Assembly (NCBI GenBank): GCA_947456855.1 | Contig: CANGTR010000018.1 | Coordinates: forward strand, 1 to 33,253 | DNA from: Sphingobacteriia bacterium | Lineage (GTDB): Bacteria; Bacteroidota; Bacteroidia; Chitinophagales; Chitinophagaceae | Length of the DNA stretch: 33,253 nt | Direction: 5' to 3' | Shown here: one piece after another, positions 27,038 to 33,253 of the stretch | Position numbering within the stretch: the first letter of the stretch is position 1 | Layout of the letters: the number at the start of each line of letters is the position of its first letter | The notes under the pieces: generated by a model | Seen by the model: the letters and a program-made list of their open reading frames with translations, nothing else | What the model was told of the DNA's origin: nothing | The model's database searches: none | Program-made: the position numbers and the translations under genes

Positions 27038-27053
27038 TCAAAAGAATAGCAGG

Positions 27054-27929
27054 ATGAAACCAGTTGTAATTGTTACGGGTAAAAATGGGCAGTTAGGATG
27101 GGAGCTGCAACAATTAGCTGTTGCCCTCGAAGAACAGTATCATTTTATTTTTACTGATAGAACCAACTTGAATTTATCAGATCCTTCTACTATTGCTCCT
27201 TTATTTGAACAATTTCAACCTAACTATTTTATTAATTGTGCTGCTTATACAACAGTTGATAAAGCAGAAACAGAAAAAGAGTTGGCATTAACTATTAACG
27301 GAACTGCTGTTGGCGAAATAGCGCGTTGTTGCGAAAAGCAGCATTGTCAATTAATCACCATTTCCACTGATTATGTTTTTGATGGAAATGGAACAGCTCC
27401 TTATAAAACCGATACGGTTGCAAATCCTGTTAATTATTATGGGTATTCAAAATTAGTAGGCGAGCAGCTAGCCCTAAAAAACAATCCATCTTCAATTATT
27501 ATAAGAACATCATGGGTGTATAGCCAACATGGCAATAATTTTGTGAAGACCATGTTGCGATTAATGAAAGAAAAATCCGAATTGAAAATTGTGAATGATC
27601 AGATTGGCTGCCCAACTTTTGCTGCAGATTTGGCGAAAGCCATCATTTCCATGCTACATGAAATTCAAAGTGGAAATAAACATGCAGGAATATATCATTA
27701 CAGCAATTCTGGTGTTATTTCTTGGTTCGATTTTGCAGTTGCAATAAAAAAATTAGCCAATCTTCCTACAGCACTTTATCCAATAACCACAGCCGAATTT
27801 CCTACACCTGCTAAAAGGCCCGCTTATTCTGTGATGGATACGTCTAAAATTATTGCTGACTTTGGTATCGGTATACCCCATTGGGAAGAAAGCTTAAGAC
27901 AGTTTTTTTATAAAGGCTTTCGCGAATAA
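27054..27929 (+). CDS. rmlD: RmlD-like dTDP-4-dehydrorhamnose reductase
   Basis: RmlD-type enzymes reduce dTDP-4-keto-rhamnose to dTDP-L-rhamnose; related sugar reductases share the fold. From the ATG at 27054 the protein is 291 residues, the usual size. It has VTGKNGQLGWEL, FINCAAYTTVDKAE, the TDYVFDGNG segment, the catalytic YGYSKLVGE and RTSWVYSQHGNNFVKTML. rmlA, rmlB and rmlC are absent here, so rhamnose specificity is a family-level inference. The last four codons and the stop lie inside the first copy of a 127-bp repeat: the TAA sits in the loop of the TCGCGAA/TTCGCGA hairpin, giving the C-terminus KGFRE. Earlier GTG-started readings of this frame overlap uxs and are not credible. Confidence 0.9.
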   Translation: MKPVVIVTGKNGQLGWELQQLAVALEEQYHFIFTDRTNLNLSDPSTIAPLFEQFQPNYFINCAAYTTVDKAETEKELALTINGTAVGEIARCCEKQHCQLITISTDYVFDGNGTAPYKTDTVANPVNYYGYSKLVGEQLALKNNPSSIIIRTSWVYSQHGNNFVKTMLRLMKEKSELKIVNDQIGCPTFAADLAKAIISMLHEIQSGNKHAGIYHYSNSGVISWFDFAVAIKKLANLPTALYPITTAEFPTPAKRPAYSVMDTSKIIADFGIGIPHWEESLRQFFYKGFRE

Positions 27930-28196
27930 ATTCGCGACGCTCTTTTTTGATGGGATAATGGATTACCTGCGGTGATCCTCCCCGCAATGCATTACCCAAA
28001 CGCCCTTCGTTGCCTTCGGCAACTCGGCGTTTTCATTCACTCGCTTTCGCGAATAAATTCGCGACGCTCTTTTTTGATGAGATAATGGATTACCTGCGGT
28101 GATCCTCCCCGCAATGCATTACCCAAACGCCCTTCGTTGCCTTCGGCAACTCGGCGTTTTCATTCACTCGCTTTCGCGAATAAATTCGCGACGCTC
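27917..28196. repeat. 127-bp tandem repeat, two full copies plus a 26-base third
   Basis: Copies are at 27917-28043, 28044-28170 and 28171-28196 (partial). The two full copies differ at one base that I can see (gatgGgat / gatgAgat). Each unit holds three hairpins. The first is TCGCGAA-TAAA-TTCGCGA (27920-27937 in copy 1), the second TGCGG...CCGCA (27968-27986), and the third is a two-part stem AAACGCC..GTTGCC-TTC-GGCAAC..GGCGTTT (27998-28032). It is clearly richer in GC than neighbouring genes. No open reading frame of note runs through it. It fills most of the 28.0-28.2 kb gap; the rest of that gap holds tRNA-Gln with its terminator and promoter. Confidence 0.95.
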
Positions 28197-28204
28197 GTAA
28201 ATGA

Positions 28205-28233
28205 AAACGCCACTCGCGAAGCGAGTGGCGTTT
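28205..28233 (-). terminator. Hairpin terminator of tRNA-Gln
   Basis: AAACGCCACTCGC (28205-28217) and GCGAGTGGCGTTT (28221-28233) form a perfect 13-bp stem with a 3-base loop. On the minus strand it begins one base after the tRNA discriminator and is followed by TTCATTTA, so it probably ends the tRNA transcript. Its flank AATGAAAACGCC is also the inverse of the repeat-unit end GGCGTTTTCATT. Confidence 0.75.
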
Positions 28234-28234
28234 G

Positions 28235-28305
28235 TTGCCCGACCAGGATTCGAACCTAGACATACTGAACCAAAATCAGTTGTACTACCCTTATACTATC
28301 AGGCA
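28235..28305 (-). tRNA. tRNA-Gln (anticodon UUG)
   Basis: The minus strand folds as a 71-base cloverleaf. The acceptor stem is TGCCTGA/TCGGGCA (with one T-G pair), the D arm GTA...TAC, and the anticodon stem ACTGA/TCAGT with loop TTTTGGT. The T arm is CTAGG-TTCGAAT-CCTGG. Anticodon positions 34-36 read TTG (28271-28273 on the complementary strand), decoding CAA as glutamine. CCA is not encoded; the discriminator is A. Confidence 0.95.
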
Positions 28306-28333
28306 ATCCTTCCAGTTCTCTAGGAATGGGATG

Positions 28334-28365
28334 CAAAAATAAGGGTAGTGAGCAATTATGCCAAA
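28334..28365 (-). promoter_or_regulatory. tRNA-Gln promoter
   Basis: TTTG (28362-28365), a 20-base spacer and TATTTTTG (28334-28341) on the minus strand match the full Bacteroidota promoter consensus, with the predicted start about 20-25 bases before the tRNA 5' end. Confidence 0.72.
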
Positions 28366-28455
28366 TTTTTTAAATAGCTTTCCGTAACTTAAAACCCCCT
28401 AAAACAATAACCAATAACTATTTTTTGTTCTGAATTAATCGATAATTACTAAAAT

Positions 28456-29136
28456 ATGTCTGGAAAATTAATTTTGTTTGCTGTTTTTATAGCCTCTATG
28501 TTTTTAATGGCATTTAATAATGCCAAGAAAAGGAAAGTGATTTTTTTTGGTGATTCTATCACTCAAATTGGAGCTGGGCCTGGAGGCTATATTCGATTGA
28601 TGGAAAATATTGTACAAAAAGACGGAGTTGACAATCAATATGAATTTGTGGGTGCCGGAATTAGCGGAAACAAAGTAACCGATTTGTATTTGCGATTAGA
28701 AGACGATGTGCTCAAGCAAAATCCCGAAATAGTAGTAATCTATATCGGCATTAATGATGTCTGGCATAAACGCTTAAATGGGGCTGGTACAGAATTTGTA
28801 AAATATACCCAATTCTATGAAGCCATTGTAAAAAAGTTGCAATCCGCTGGTATCAAAGTAATTGTTTGTACCCCTTCTGTTATTGGTGAAAGAAAAGATA
28901 TGTCTAACGAGCAAGATGGCGAATTAAACATGTACAGCAATTGGTTGAGATTTTATGCAAAAACAAACCAAATCCCCTGCGTAGATTTAAGAACATTATT
29001 TGTAAATTATTTAATTGCCAATAATCCCAAAAATGAGGAGAAAGGGTTTCTAACCAACGATAGAGTTCATCTCAACGCTGCAGGCAATCAATTTGTAGCA
29101 GAAGAAATTTGGAAAGTATTAAGGCAGGTAAAATAA
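28456..29136 (+). CDS. SGNH/GDSL-family hydrolase, exported
   Basis: A 226-residue esterase/lipase-type hydrolase. A hydrophobic N-terminal segment (about 4-20) suggests export or membrane anchoring. Block I is VIFFGDSITQIG with nucleophile S34, block II the Gly in GAGISGNKV, block III the Asn in YIGINDVWH, and block V the DRVHLNAAG segment with the catalytic Asp/His (about 200-205). The complete SGNH set is therefore present. Likely substrates are acylated carbohydrates or lipids in the periplasm, but this is a family-level guess. It is a single gene between tRNA-Gln and the convergent tyrS. Confidence 0.9.
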   Translation: MSGKLILFAVFIASMFLMAFNNAKKRKVIFFGDSITQIGAGPGGYIRLMENIVQKDGVDNQYEFVGAGISGNKVTDLYLRLEDDVLKQNPEIVVIYIGINDVWHKRLNGAGTEFVKYTQFYEAIVKKLQSAGIKVIVCTPSVIGERKDMSNEQDGELNMYSNWLRFYAKTNQIPCVDLRTLFVNYLIANNPKNEEKGFLTNDRVHLNAAGNQFVAEEIWKVLRQVK

Positions 29137-29140
29137 TGAG

Positions 29141-30424
29141 TTAATTTACTTTTACTAAGTAATAATTCTTTTTTCCTTTCTGAACCAGTATATATCTGTC
29201 CTGCAATAAATCAGCCAATTCAATAGTTGTTTTATCCGGAGCAATTTTTATTTTATTAATGGCAATGCCTCCGGCTTGTAGCATTTTTTTTGCTTCACCT
29301 TTACTCGGAAAAATAGCTGTATCGGTTAAAAAATCGATTAAATCATAACCAGCATTAAGTGTTGAGCGTTCAATCGAGGCAGTTGGAACTCCATCCATTA
29401 CCTGCAACAATTGCTTTTCATTTAAACTGGCCAATACATCAGTTGCTGCATTGCCAAATAAAATTTCTGCTGCTTTTACTGCAAATGCATAGTCTTCTCT
29501 GCTATGAACAAAGCAAGTAATCTCTTCGGCCAATTTTTTCTGTAAGGTGCGCAAGTGGGGTGCAGCTTGATGCGCTGTAATTAATGATTCTATTTCGGGT
29601 TTAGGTAACAGCGTAAAAATTTTTATCCATTTAGTGGCATCTTCATCACTGGCATTTAGCCAAAATTGATAGAACTGGTATGGAGATGTTTTTTCTGGAT
29701 CTAACCAAACATTTCCTTTTTCTGTTTTACCAAATTTTCCGCCATCTGCTTTGGTAATTAATGGGCATGTAAATGCAAATGCTTCTCCACCTGTTTTTCT
29801 TCGAATGAGTTCTGTGCCAGTTACAATATTGCCCCATTGGTCACTTCCACCCATTTGTAATTTGCAATTTTTATTTTTAAAAAGCCAGTAAAAATCATAG
29901 CCCTGCACTAGCTGATAAGTAAACTCCGTAAAGCTCATGCCCGTTTCTCCTTCCAATCTTTTTTTCACACTGTCTTTACTCATCATGTAGTTCACCGTGA
30001 TGTGTTTGCCTACATCACGAATGAAATTTAGGAAACTAAAATCCTTAAACCAGTCGTAGTTGTTCACCATTTCTGCTTTATTGATTTTATCCGATTGAAA
30101 ATCTAAAAACTTGGATAACTGTTTGCGAACACCTTCCTGATTAAATTGCAGTACCTCTTCACTCAGTAAATTTCTTTCTTCGCTTTTGCCACTTGGGTCG
30201 CCTACCATGCCGGTAGCCCCACCAACCAAAGCATAAGGTTTATGTCCTGCATTTTGCAAATGAACCAATAATAAAATAGGCACCAAACTTCCAATATGTA
30301 AACTGTCAGATGTAGGATCAAACCCTATATAACCGGATACCATTTCTTTCTCTAATAATGCTTCTGTTCCGGGCATTATATCTTGAATCATTCCCCTCCA
30401 TGTTAATTCTGCAACTAAACTCAT
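29141..30424 (-). CDS. tyrS: Tyrosyl-tRNA synthetase
   Basis: TyrRS charges tRNA-Tyr. From the ATG at 30422-30424 it is 427 residues. The class I signature is present as [11 protein letters not shown] (HIGS at 43-46) and the KMSKS equivalent as KFGKT, typical of bacterial TyrRS. The tyrosine and tRNA-binding region includes [13 protein letters not shown] and [14 protein letters not shown]. The C-terminal 70 residues ([20 protein letters not shown]) form an S4 RNA-binding domain. A TTG nine codons upstream is not used, because the -7 box of the promoter lies there. It ends 4 bases from the SGNH gene with no clear terminator between. Confidence 0.97.
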   Translation of the reverse strand: MSLVAELTWRGMIQDIMPGTEALLEKEMVSGYIGFDPTSDSLHIGSLVPILLLVHLQNAGHKPYALVGGATGMVGDPSGKSEERNLLSEEVLQFNQEGVRKQLSKFLDFQSDKINKAEMVNNYDWFKDFSFLNFIRDVGKHITVNYMMSKDSVKKRLEGETGMSFTEFTYQLVQGYDFYWLFKNKNCKLQMGGSDQWGNIVTGTELIRRKTGGEAFAFTCPLITKADGGKFGKTEKGNVWLDPEKTSPYQFYQFWLNASDEDATKWIKIFTLLPKPEIESLITAHQAAPHLRTLQKKLAEEITCFVHSREDYAFAVKAAEILFGNAATDVLASLNEKQLLQVMDGVPTASIERSTLNAGYDLIDFLTDTAIFPSKGEAKKMLQAGGIAINKIKIAPDKTTIELADLLQDRYILVQKGKKNYYLVKVN

Positions 30425-30440
30425 GTGCAATTTGTTTGTG

Positions 30441-30471
30441 CAAATGTACAAAAGTTGATGGCAGCTAGCAA
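30441..30471 (-). promoter_or_regulatory. tyrS promoter
   Basis: TTG (30469-30471), a 20-base spacer and TACATTTG (30441-30448) on the minus strand match the consensus exactly. The predicted leader is about 11 bases. Confidence 0.72.
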
Positions 30472-30484
30472 TGTATTAGTTTTG
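30455..30484 (+). promoter_or_regulatory. RDD-gene promoter, interlocked with the tyrS promoter
   Basis: TTG (30455-30457), a 19-base spacer and TAGTTTTG (30477-30484) match the consensus on the plus strand. Its -33 box falls inside the tyrS spacer, so the two divergent promoters overlap physically. Confidence 0.68.
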
Positions 30485-30502
30485 CATAAAAGCGATAAGC
30501 GT

Positions 30503-30880
30503 ATGCGAAAAGTAGGAGATGGTACCAGGGCCTTGAATTTCTTCATCGATACTGTTTTAATTACCGTATTGGCAATGCTTTTGCGCAGATGGTGGAATTG
30601 GTACGTAATGTACTGGGGCTATCCCCCACTGAATTTTGGCTGGTTTTTCTTTGGAACTACATGGTTTTACTATTTTTTGTTTGAATCTATTTTTGCAAAA
30701 TCTCCTGCAAAGTGGCTTACTCAAACCAAAGTGGTTACTCTTACAGATAGCAAACCCTCCTTCTTGACCATTTTTTGGCGATCTCTATTACGTCTTACTG
30801 TGATTGATTTATTTTTTGGTCCATTTTTAGATGGTCCTTTACATGATTATGCTAGTAAAACCAAAGTAGTAGAAGCCTAG
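30503..30880 (+). CDS. RDD-family membrane protein
   Basis: A 125-residue protein with about three hydrophobic segments. It starts with the RDD-type pattern in MRKVGDGTRALNFFIDTVLI and continues with FYYFLFESIFAKSPAKWLTQTKVV and a late RSLLRLTVIDLFFGPF. The family is of unclear function, with some members linked to Na+/H+ exchange. Two upstream starts (GTG 30425, ATG 30458) lie within or upstream of the promoter, so the ATG at 30503 is the likely one, about 19 bases after the -7 box. hscA follows with its own promoter. Confidence 0.83.
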   Translation: MRKVGDGTRALNFFIDTVLITVLAMLLRRWWNWYVMYWGYPPLNFGWFFFGTTWFYYFLFESIFAKSPAKWLTQTKVVTLTDSKPSFLTIFWRSLLRLTVIDLFFGPFLDGPLHDYASKTKVVEA

Positions 30881-30895
30881 CTTGAGTGATTGTTA

Positions 30896-30903
30896 TACAT
30901 TTG
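30896..30903 (+). promoter_or_regulatory. hscA promoter -7 element (TACATTTG)
   Basis: TACATTTG matches TAnnTTTG and starts 16 bases after the RDD stop, 28 bases before the hscA ATG. A -33 TTG is not at standard distance. The in-frame TTG at 30890 would place this box inside the coding region, so the ATG at 30932 is preferred. Confidence 0.5.
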
Positions 30904-30931
30904 CGTTTTAGCAAGCAGTAAGTATTTTTTT

Positions 30932-32788
30932 ATGGCAAAAATCAGCATTAATATAGCAACTGGTAGTCTTCAACAGGCTGAAATGATTGTAGGTATTGAT
31001 TTAGGTACCACCAATAGTTTGGTAGCAATCATTCATCCGGAAAGCAAGCAGCCCACTGCATTAAAAGAATTTGATAGCAGTAGCTTAGTGCCAAGTGTTG
31101 TTCATTTTGACGCACTAGGCAATGCAGAAGTGGGAGAGTTGGCCAAGAATTATTTAGAATCTGATCCGGGCAATACCATTTTTTCTGCCAAAAGATTGAT
31201 GGGTAAAAGTTTTAATGATCTTAAATCCAATGCCAATTTCTTTACTTATAAAGTGATTGATGATGATGCAGATAGATTGGTTAAAGTGCAGGTTGGTAAT
31301 CAATTTTATTCTCCAATAGAATTGTCTTCCTTCATTTTAAAAGAGTTAAAAAATAGGGCTGAGCATATATTAAAAACCCCTGTTTCAAAAGCGGTGATTA
31401 CTGTACCAGCTTATTTCAATGATGCTCAAAGACAAGCTACGAGAGATGCTGGAAAGTTAGCAGGATTAGATGTTCTAAGAATAGTTAACGAACCAACTGC
31501 AGCAAGTTTGGCTTATGGAATTGGGCTGAATAAGGACGAAGAAAAAACAATTGCGGTTTACGACTTGGGTGGAGGAACTTTTGATATTTCTATATTAAGG
31601 ATTGCAGGTGGTATTTTTGAAGTGTTGAGTACCAATGGAGATACTTATTTAGGTGGAGATGATTTAGACAGAGCCCTCATGGAATTTTGGTTGAATCAAA
31701 TCGGTATTCCTTTTCATGAAATCAAAAATGATAAATCTGCTTTGCAATCACTGCGATTATTGGCAGAAGAAGCCAAAAAAACATTGAGTTCAAGTAATTC
31801 ATTTGAAGGAGTTTGGAATGACAATCGCGTAACGATCACTGTTGATGAGTTCAACTCGATCATTACTCCTTTGGTCAATCGAACCATTGATTCTTGCTCA
31901 AAAGCCTTGGCAGACGCGGGTTTGAGCGTTGATCAAATTGATGCTGTTATTATGGTTGGAGGAAGTACAAGAGTGCCTTTAGTGAAATCCTCCATTGGTG
32001 CATTTTTTAAACAAACGGTTAATGATTCTGTAAACCCAGATGAAGTAGTTGCGCTTGGAGCAGCCATTCAAGCTGATATTTTAGCTGGTAATAACAAAGA
32101 TTTTTTATTGCTGGATATCACTCCTTTGAGTTTAGGAATTGAAACAATGGGTGGATTGATGGATGTGTTGATACCAAGGAATGCAAAAATTCCCAATAAA
32201 GCTGGAAGGCAATATACAACCCAAAAAGATGGACAAGGGTCTATGCGTATTTCAGTGTTTCAAGGTGAAAGAGATTTGGTGCAACACAATCGCAAATTGG
32301 CGGAATTTAATTTTACTGGAATACCTGGAATGCCAGCCGGAATGCCCAAAGTAGAAGTAAGTTTCCTCATTAATGCCGATGGCATATTATCGGTAACTGC
32401 AAAAGAATTGCGCAGTGGGGTAGAACAAAGCATTGAAGTAAAACCACAATATGGATTAACTGATGAAGAAGTAGAAGCCATGTTAATGGATAGTATTACG
32501 CATGCTAAAGAAGACATGGTAACACGTGCTTTGGTAGAAGCAAGAACTGAGGGGGAACAGATTTTATCTGTAACTGAAAAATTCATTGCAAAAAATACAT
32601 CTCTACTTACAAAAGAAGAATTAATTGCTACTGCCTCTGCCATGCAAAATTTGCAAATGGCACTTACCATGGATGATAAAAATTTGATTCAAACTAAGAT
32701 TGAAGAGCTCAATGAGATCAGCCGGCCATTTGCTGAAAGAGCCATGGATGCCGCAGTAGGCGGAGCTTTGAAAGGGAAGCAGGTTTAA
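30932..32788 (+). CDS. hscA: HscA-like Hsp70 chaperone (Fe-S cluster assembly)
   Basis: An Hsp70 ATPase chaperone. The 618-residue length and the N-terminal extension [17 protein letters not shown] before [13 protein letters not shown] resemble HscA, which helps transfer Fe-S clusters from IscU, more than DnaK. The nucleotide-binding domain has [45 protein letters not shown] and [12 protein letters not shown]. The substrate-binding domain starts at [16 protein letters not shown]. There is no hscB, fdx or isc gene in the window, so the role rests on family resemblance. It is the last gene before a repeat-rich spacer. Confidence 0.88.
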   Translation: MAKISINIATGSLQQAEMIVGIDLGTTNSLVAIIHPESKQPTALKEFDSSSLVPSVVHFDALGNAEVGELAKNYLESDPGNTIFSAKRLMGKSFNDLKSNANFFTYKVIDDDADRLVKVQVGNQFYSPIELSSFILKELKNRAEHILKTPVSKAVITVPAYFNDAQRQATRDAGKLAGLDVLRIVNEPTAASLAYGIGLNKDEEKTIAVYDLGGGTFDISILRIAGGIFEVLSTNGDTYLGGDDLDRALMEFWLNQIGIPFHEIKNDKSALQSLRLLAEEAKKTLSSSNSFEGVWNDNRVTITVDEFNSIITPLVNRTIDSCSKALADAGLSVDQIDAVIMVGGSTRVPLVKSSIGAFFKQTVNDSVNPDEVVALGAAIQADILAGNNKDFLLLDITPLSLGIETMGGLMDVLIPRNAKIPNKAGRQYTTQKDGQGSMRISVFQGERDLVQHNRKLAEFNFTGIPGMPAGMPKVEVSFLINADGILSVTAKELRSGVEQSIEVKPQYGLTDEEVEAMLMDSITHAKEDMVTRALVEARTEGEQILSVTEKFIAKNTSLLTKEELIATASAMQNLQMALTMDDKNLIQTKIEELNEISRPFAERAMDAAVGGALKGKQV

Positions 32789-32798
32789 TATTTATAAG

Positions 32799-32856
32799 CT
32801 CCTTGTGAAGTTCAATAGAACTCCTTATGAAGTTCAATAGAACTCCTTGTGAAGTT
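32799..32856. repeat. 22-bp direct repeat, 2.6 copies
   Basis: The unit CTCCTTRTGAAGTTCAATAGAA occurs at 32799-32820 and 32821-32842 (one base different) and partly at 32843-32856. It begins 11 bases after the hscA stop. The third copy overlaps the left arm of the compound inverted repeat. Confidence 0.9.
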
Positions 32857-33025
32857 TCCAAATCTTCGCTGCTGCTTCTTGCCTACCATTTTTCTCATTC
32901 GGCTGCAATGAAATAACTCGCCCCGATAAATCGGGGCTCAAACAAATTTCATTGCTAACGCCTCATTCAAAAATTGCTAAACGGCAATTAGCAGAGGCTT
33001 GATTTGAAATACTTCTCAAGGAGTT
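32841..33025. repeat. Compound inverted repeat with nested hairpins
   Basis: Outer arms at 32841-32864 and 33001-33025 are inverse near-copies (AACTCCTTGWGAAGT...AAATC). Inside lie GCAATGAAAT/ATTTCATTGC (32905-32914, 32946-32955) enclosing the hairpin GCCCCGA-TAAA-TCGGGGC (32920-32937). A second arm GCCTC/GAGGC (32960-32964, 32994-32998) encloses TGCTAA/TTAGCA. The whole could fold as a branched cruciform or RNA. The 344-base spacer to ribE also holds, at 33045-33093, a diverged direct copy of 32865-32914; I see no gene in it. Confidence 0.8.
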
Positions 33026-33132
33026 TTTTTCTTTGTTTGGGATCTTCGCAGGTGCTAGTGGCTGACAATTTTTCTCGCTCAGCTACTATAAACTAATGAA
33101 TACCATTGAGCTTAGTGTGTTCAAATAAATCA

Positions 33133-33253
33133 TTACTTAGCCAAAGCAAGATTCCGCTGTACATATTTTCCGAGTATATCAAATTCAATGTTTACAATTG
33201 ATCCTTTGTTTACAAATTGAATGCTTGTATGCTCAAATGTGTAAGGAATGATG
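33133..33253 (-). CDS. ribE: Riboflavin synthase (alpha chain), C-terminal end only
   Basis: The minus strand reads 39 codons to a TAA at 33133-33135, [20 protein letters not shown] followed by [13 protein letters not shown]. The pattern I-P-x-T, then a G-x-x-V-N-I-E-x-D-x-L-x-K-Y-V-x-R block, is the C-terminal signature of riboflavin synthase, which forms riboflavin from two 6,7-dimethyl-8-ribityllumazine molecules. Only the last part is present, so domain count and length cannot be checked. Some naming schemes use ribC for this gene. Confidence 0.85.
   Translation of the reverse strand, partial: IIPYTFEHTSIQFVNKGSIVNIEFDILGKYVQRNLALAK

Noticed and set aside
26943-27053. Longer GTG-started form of RmlD
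   Set aside because: The extra 37 residues overlap uxs and precede the normal family start MKPVVIVTGKNGQLG.
27917-28196. Possible CRISPR array or integron attC series
   Set aside because: The units are 127 bp, adjacent, and have no unique spacers; no cas or integrase gene is near, and no open reading frame cassette lies between copies.
30425-30502. Extended N-terminus of the RDD protein
   Set aside because: The GTG and ATG candidates lie within or upstream of the interlocked promoters; the ATG at 30503 gives a normal RDD start.
30890-30931. TTG-started extension of HscA
   Set aside because: It would contain the -7 promoter box TACATTTG; the ATG at 30932 gives the usual HscA N-terminus.
32799-32856. 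Possible short CRISPR-like repeat
   Set aside because: The 22-bp copies are directly adjacent without spacers, so this is a simple tandem repeat.

Overview
The window looks like a chromosomal segment of a low-GC Bacteroidota member. The Chitinophagaceae or a near relative is my guess from gene content, but the family is an inference. Three things support the phylum. Several genes are preceded by the Bacteroidota -7 element TAnnTTTG, some with a TTG about 19-20 bases upstream. Shine-Dalgarno sequences are mostly absent. Gene variants are of the Bacteroidota kind: a short AMP nucleosidase, CcmC/CcmD-type cytochrome c genes, a stand-alone HsdR-N nuclease-fold protein, and HscA with its N-terminal extension. 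Nearly everything is housekeeping. I see no prophage, transposase, CRISPR array or complete defence system.

Layout. 1-574: 5' part of guaA (minus). 665-2961: a short DUF2807-like fragment, then an OmpR-type response regulator and its histidine kinase. 3017-3271: rpsT (minus). 3475-7456: sucA-sucB of the 2-oxoglutarate dehydrogenase complex. 7457-8690: a C-rich, G-quadruplex-capable element and an RsmB-like rRNA methyltransferase, convergent with mnmA (8687-9796). 9982-14035: ssb, a type-2 malate/lactate dehydrogenase, lysC and a secreted carboxypeptidase-regulatory-domain protein. 14165-16289: a YitT-family membrane protein and queA, sharing a bidirectional terminator. 16631-18980: ccmC-ccmD and glutamate dehydrogenase. 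19055-21572: HsdR-N protein, AMP nucleosidase, and tdk-ccmB on the minus strand. 21648-23506: a conserved unknown gene overlapping waaA tail to tail. 23608-27929: a four-gene nucleotide-sugar operon (DegT-type aminotransferase, UDP-glucose dehydrogenase, UDP-glucuronate decarboxylase, RmlD-like reductase). 27917-28305: a 127-bp tandem repeat and tRNA-Gln. 28456-32788: SGNH hydrolase, tyrS, RDD protein and HscA. 32789-33132: a repeat-rich spacer with a compound inverted repeat. 33133-33253: the 3' end of riboflavin synthase.

How the genes fit together. waaA supplies the Kdo step of lipid A/LPS core, and the neighbouring operon makes UDP-glucuronate, UDP-xylose and probably deoxysugar precursors, so 22-28 kb is an envelope-glycan region. 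ccmC/ccmD and ccmB belong to one cytochrome c maturation route, but here they are split by gdhA, the HsdR-N gene and amn. mnmA, queA, tyrS, tRNA-Gln, rpsT and the RsmB-like gene are translation functions scattered among unrelated units.

The least explained parts are non-coding: the 127-bp repeat that carries the rmlD stop codon in a hairpin loop, the compound inverted repeat at 32.84-33.03 kb, the G-quadruplex-capable tract before the RsmB-like gene, the queA leader, and the interlocked divergent tyrS/RDD promoters. I found no convincing new multi-gene system. Several annotated starts were moved from GTG/TTG codons to downstream ATGs, with reasons given in each entry.
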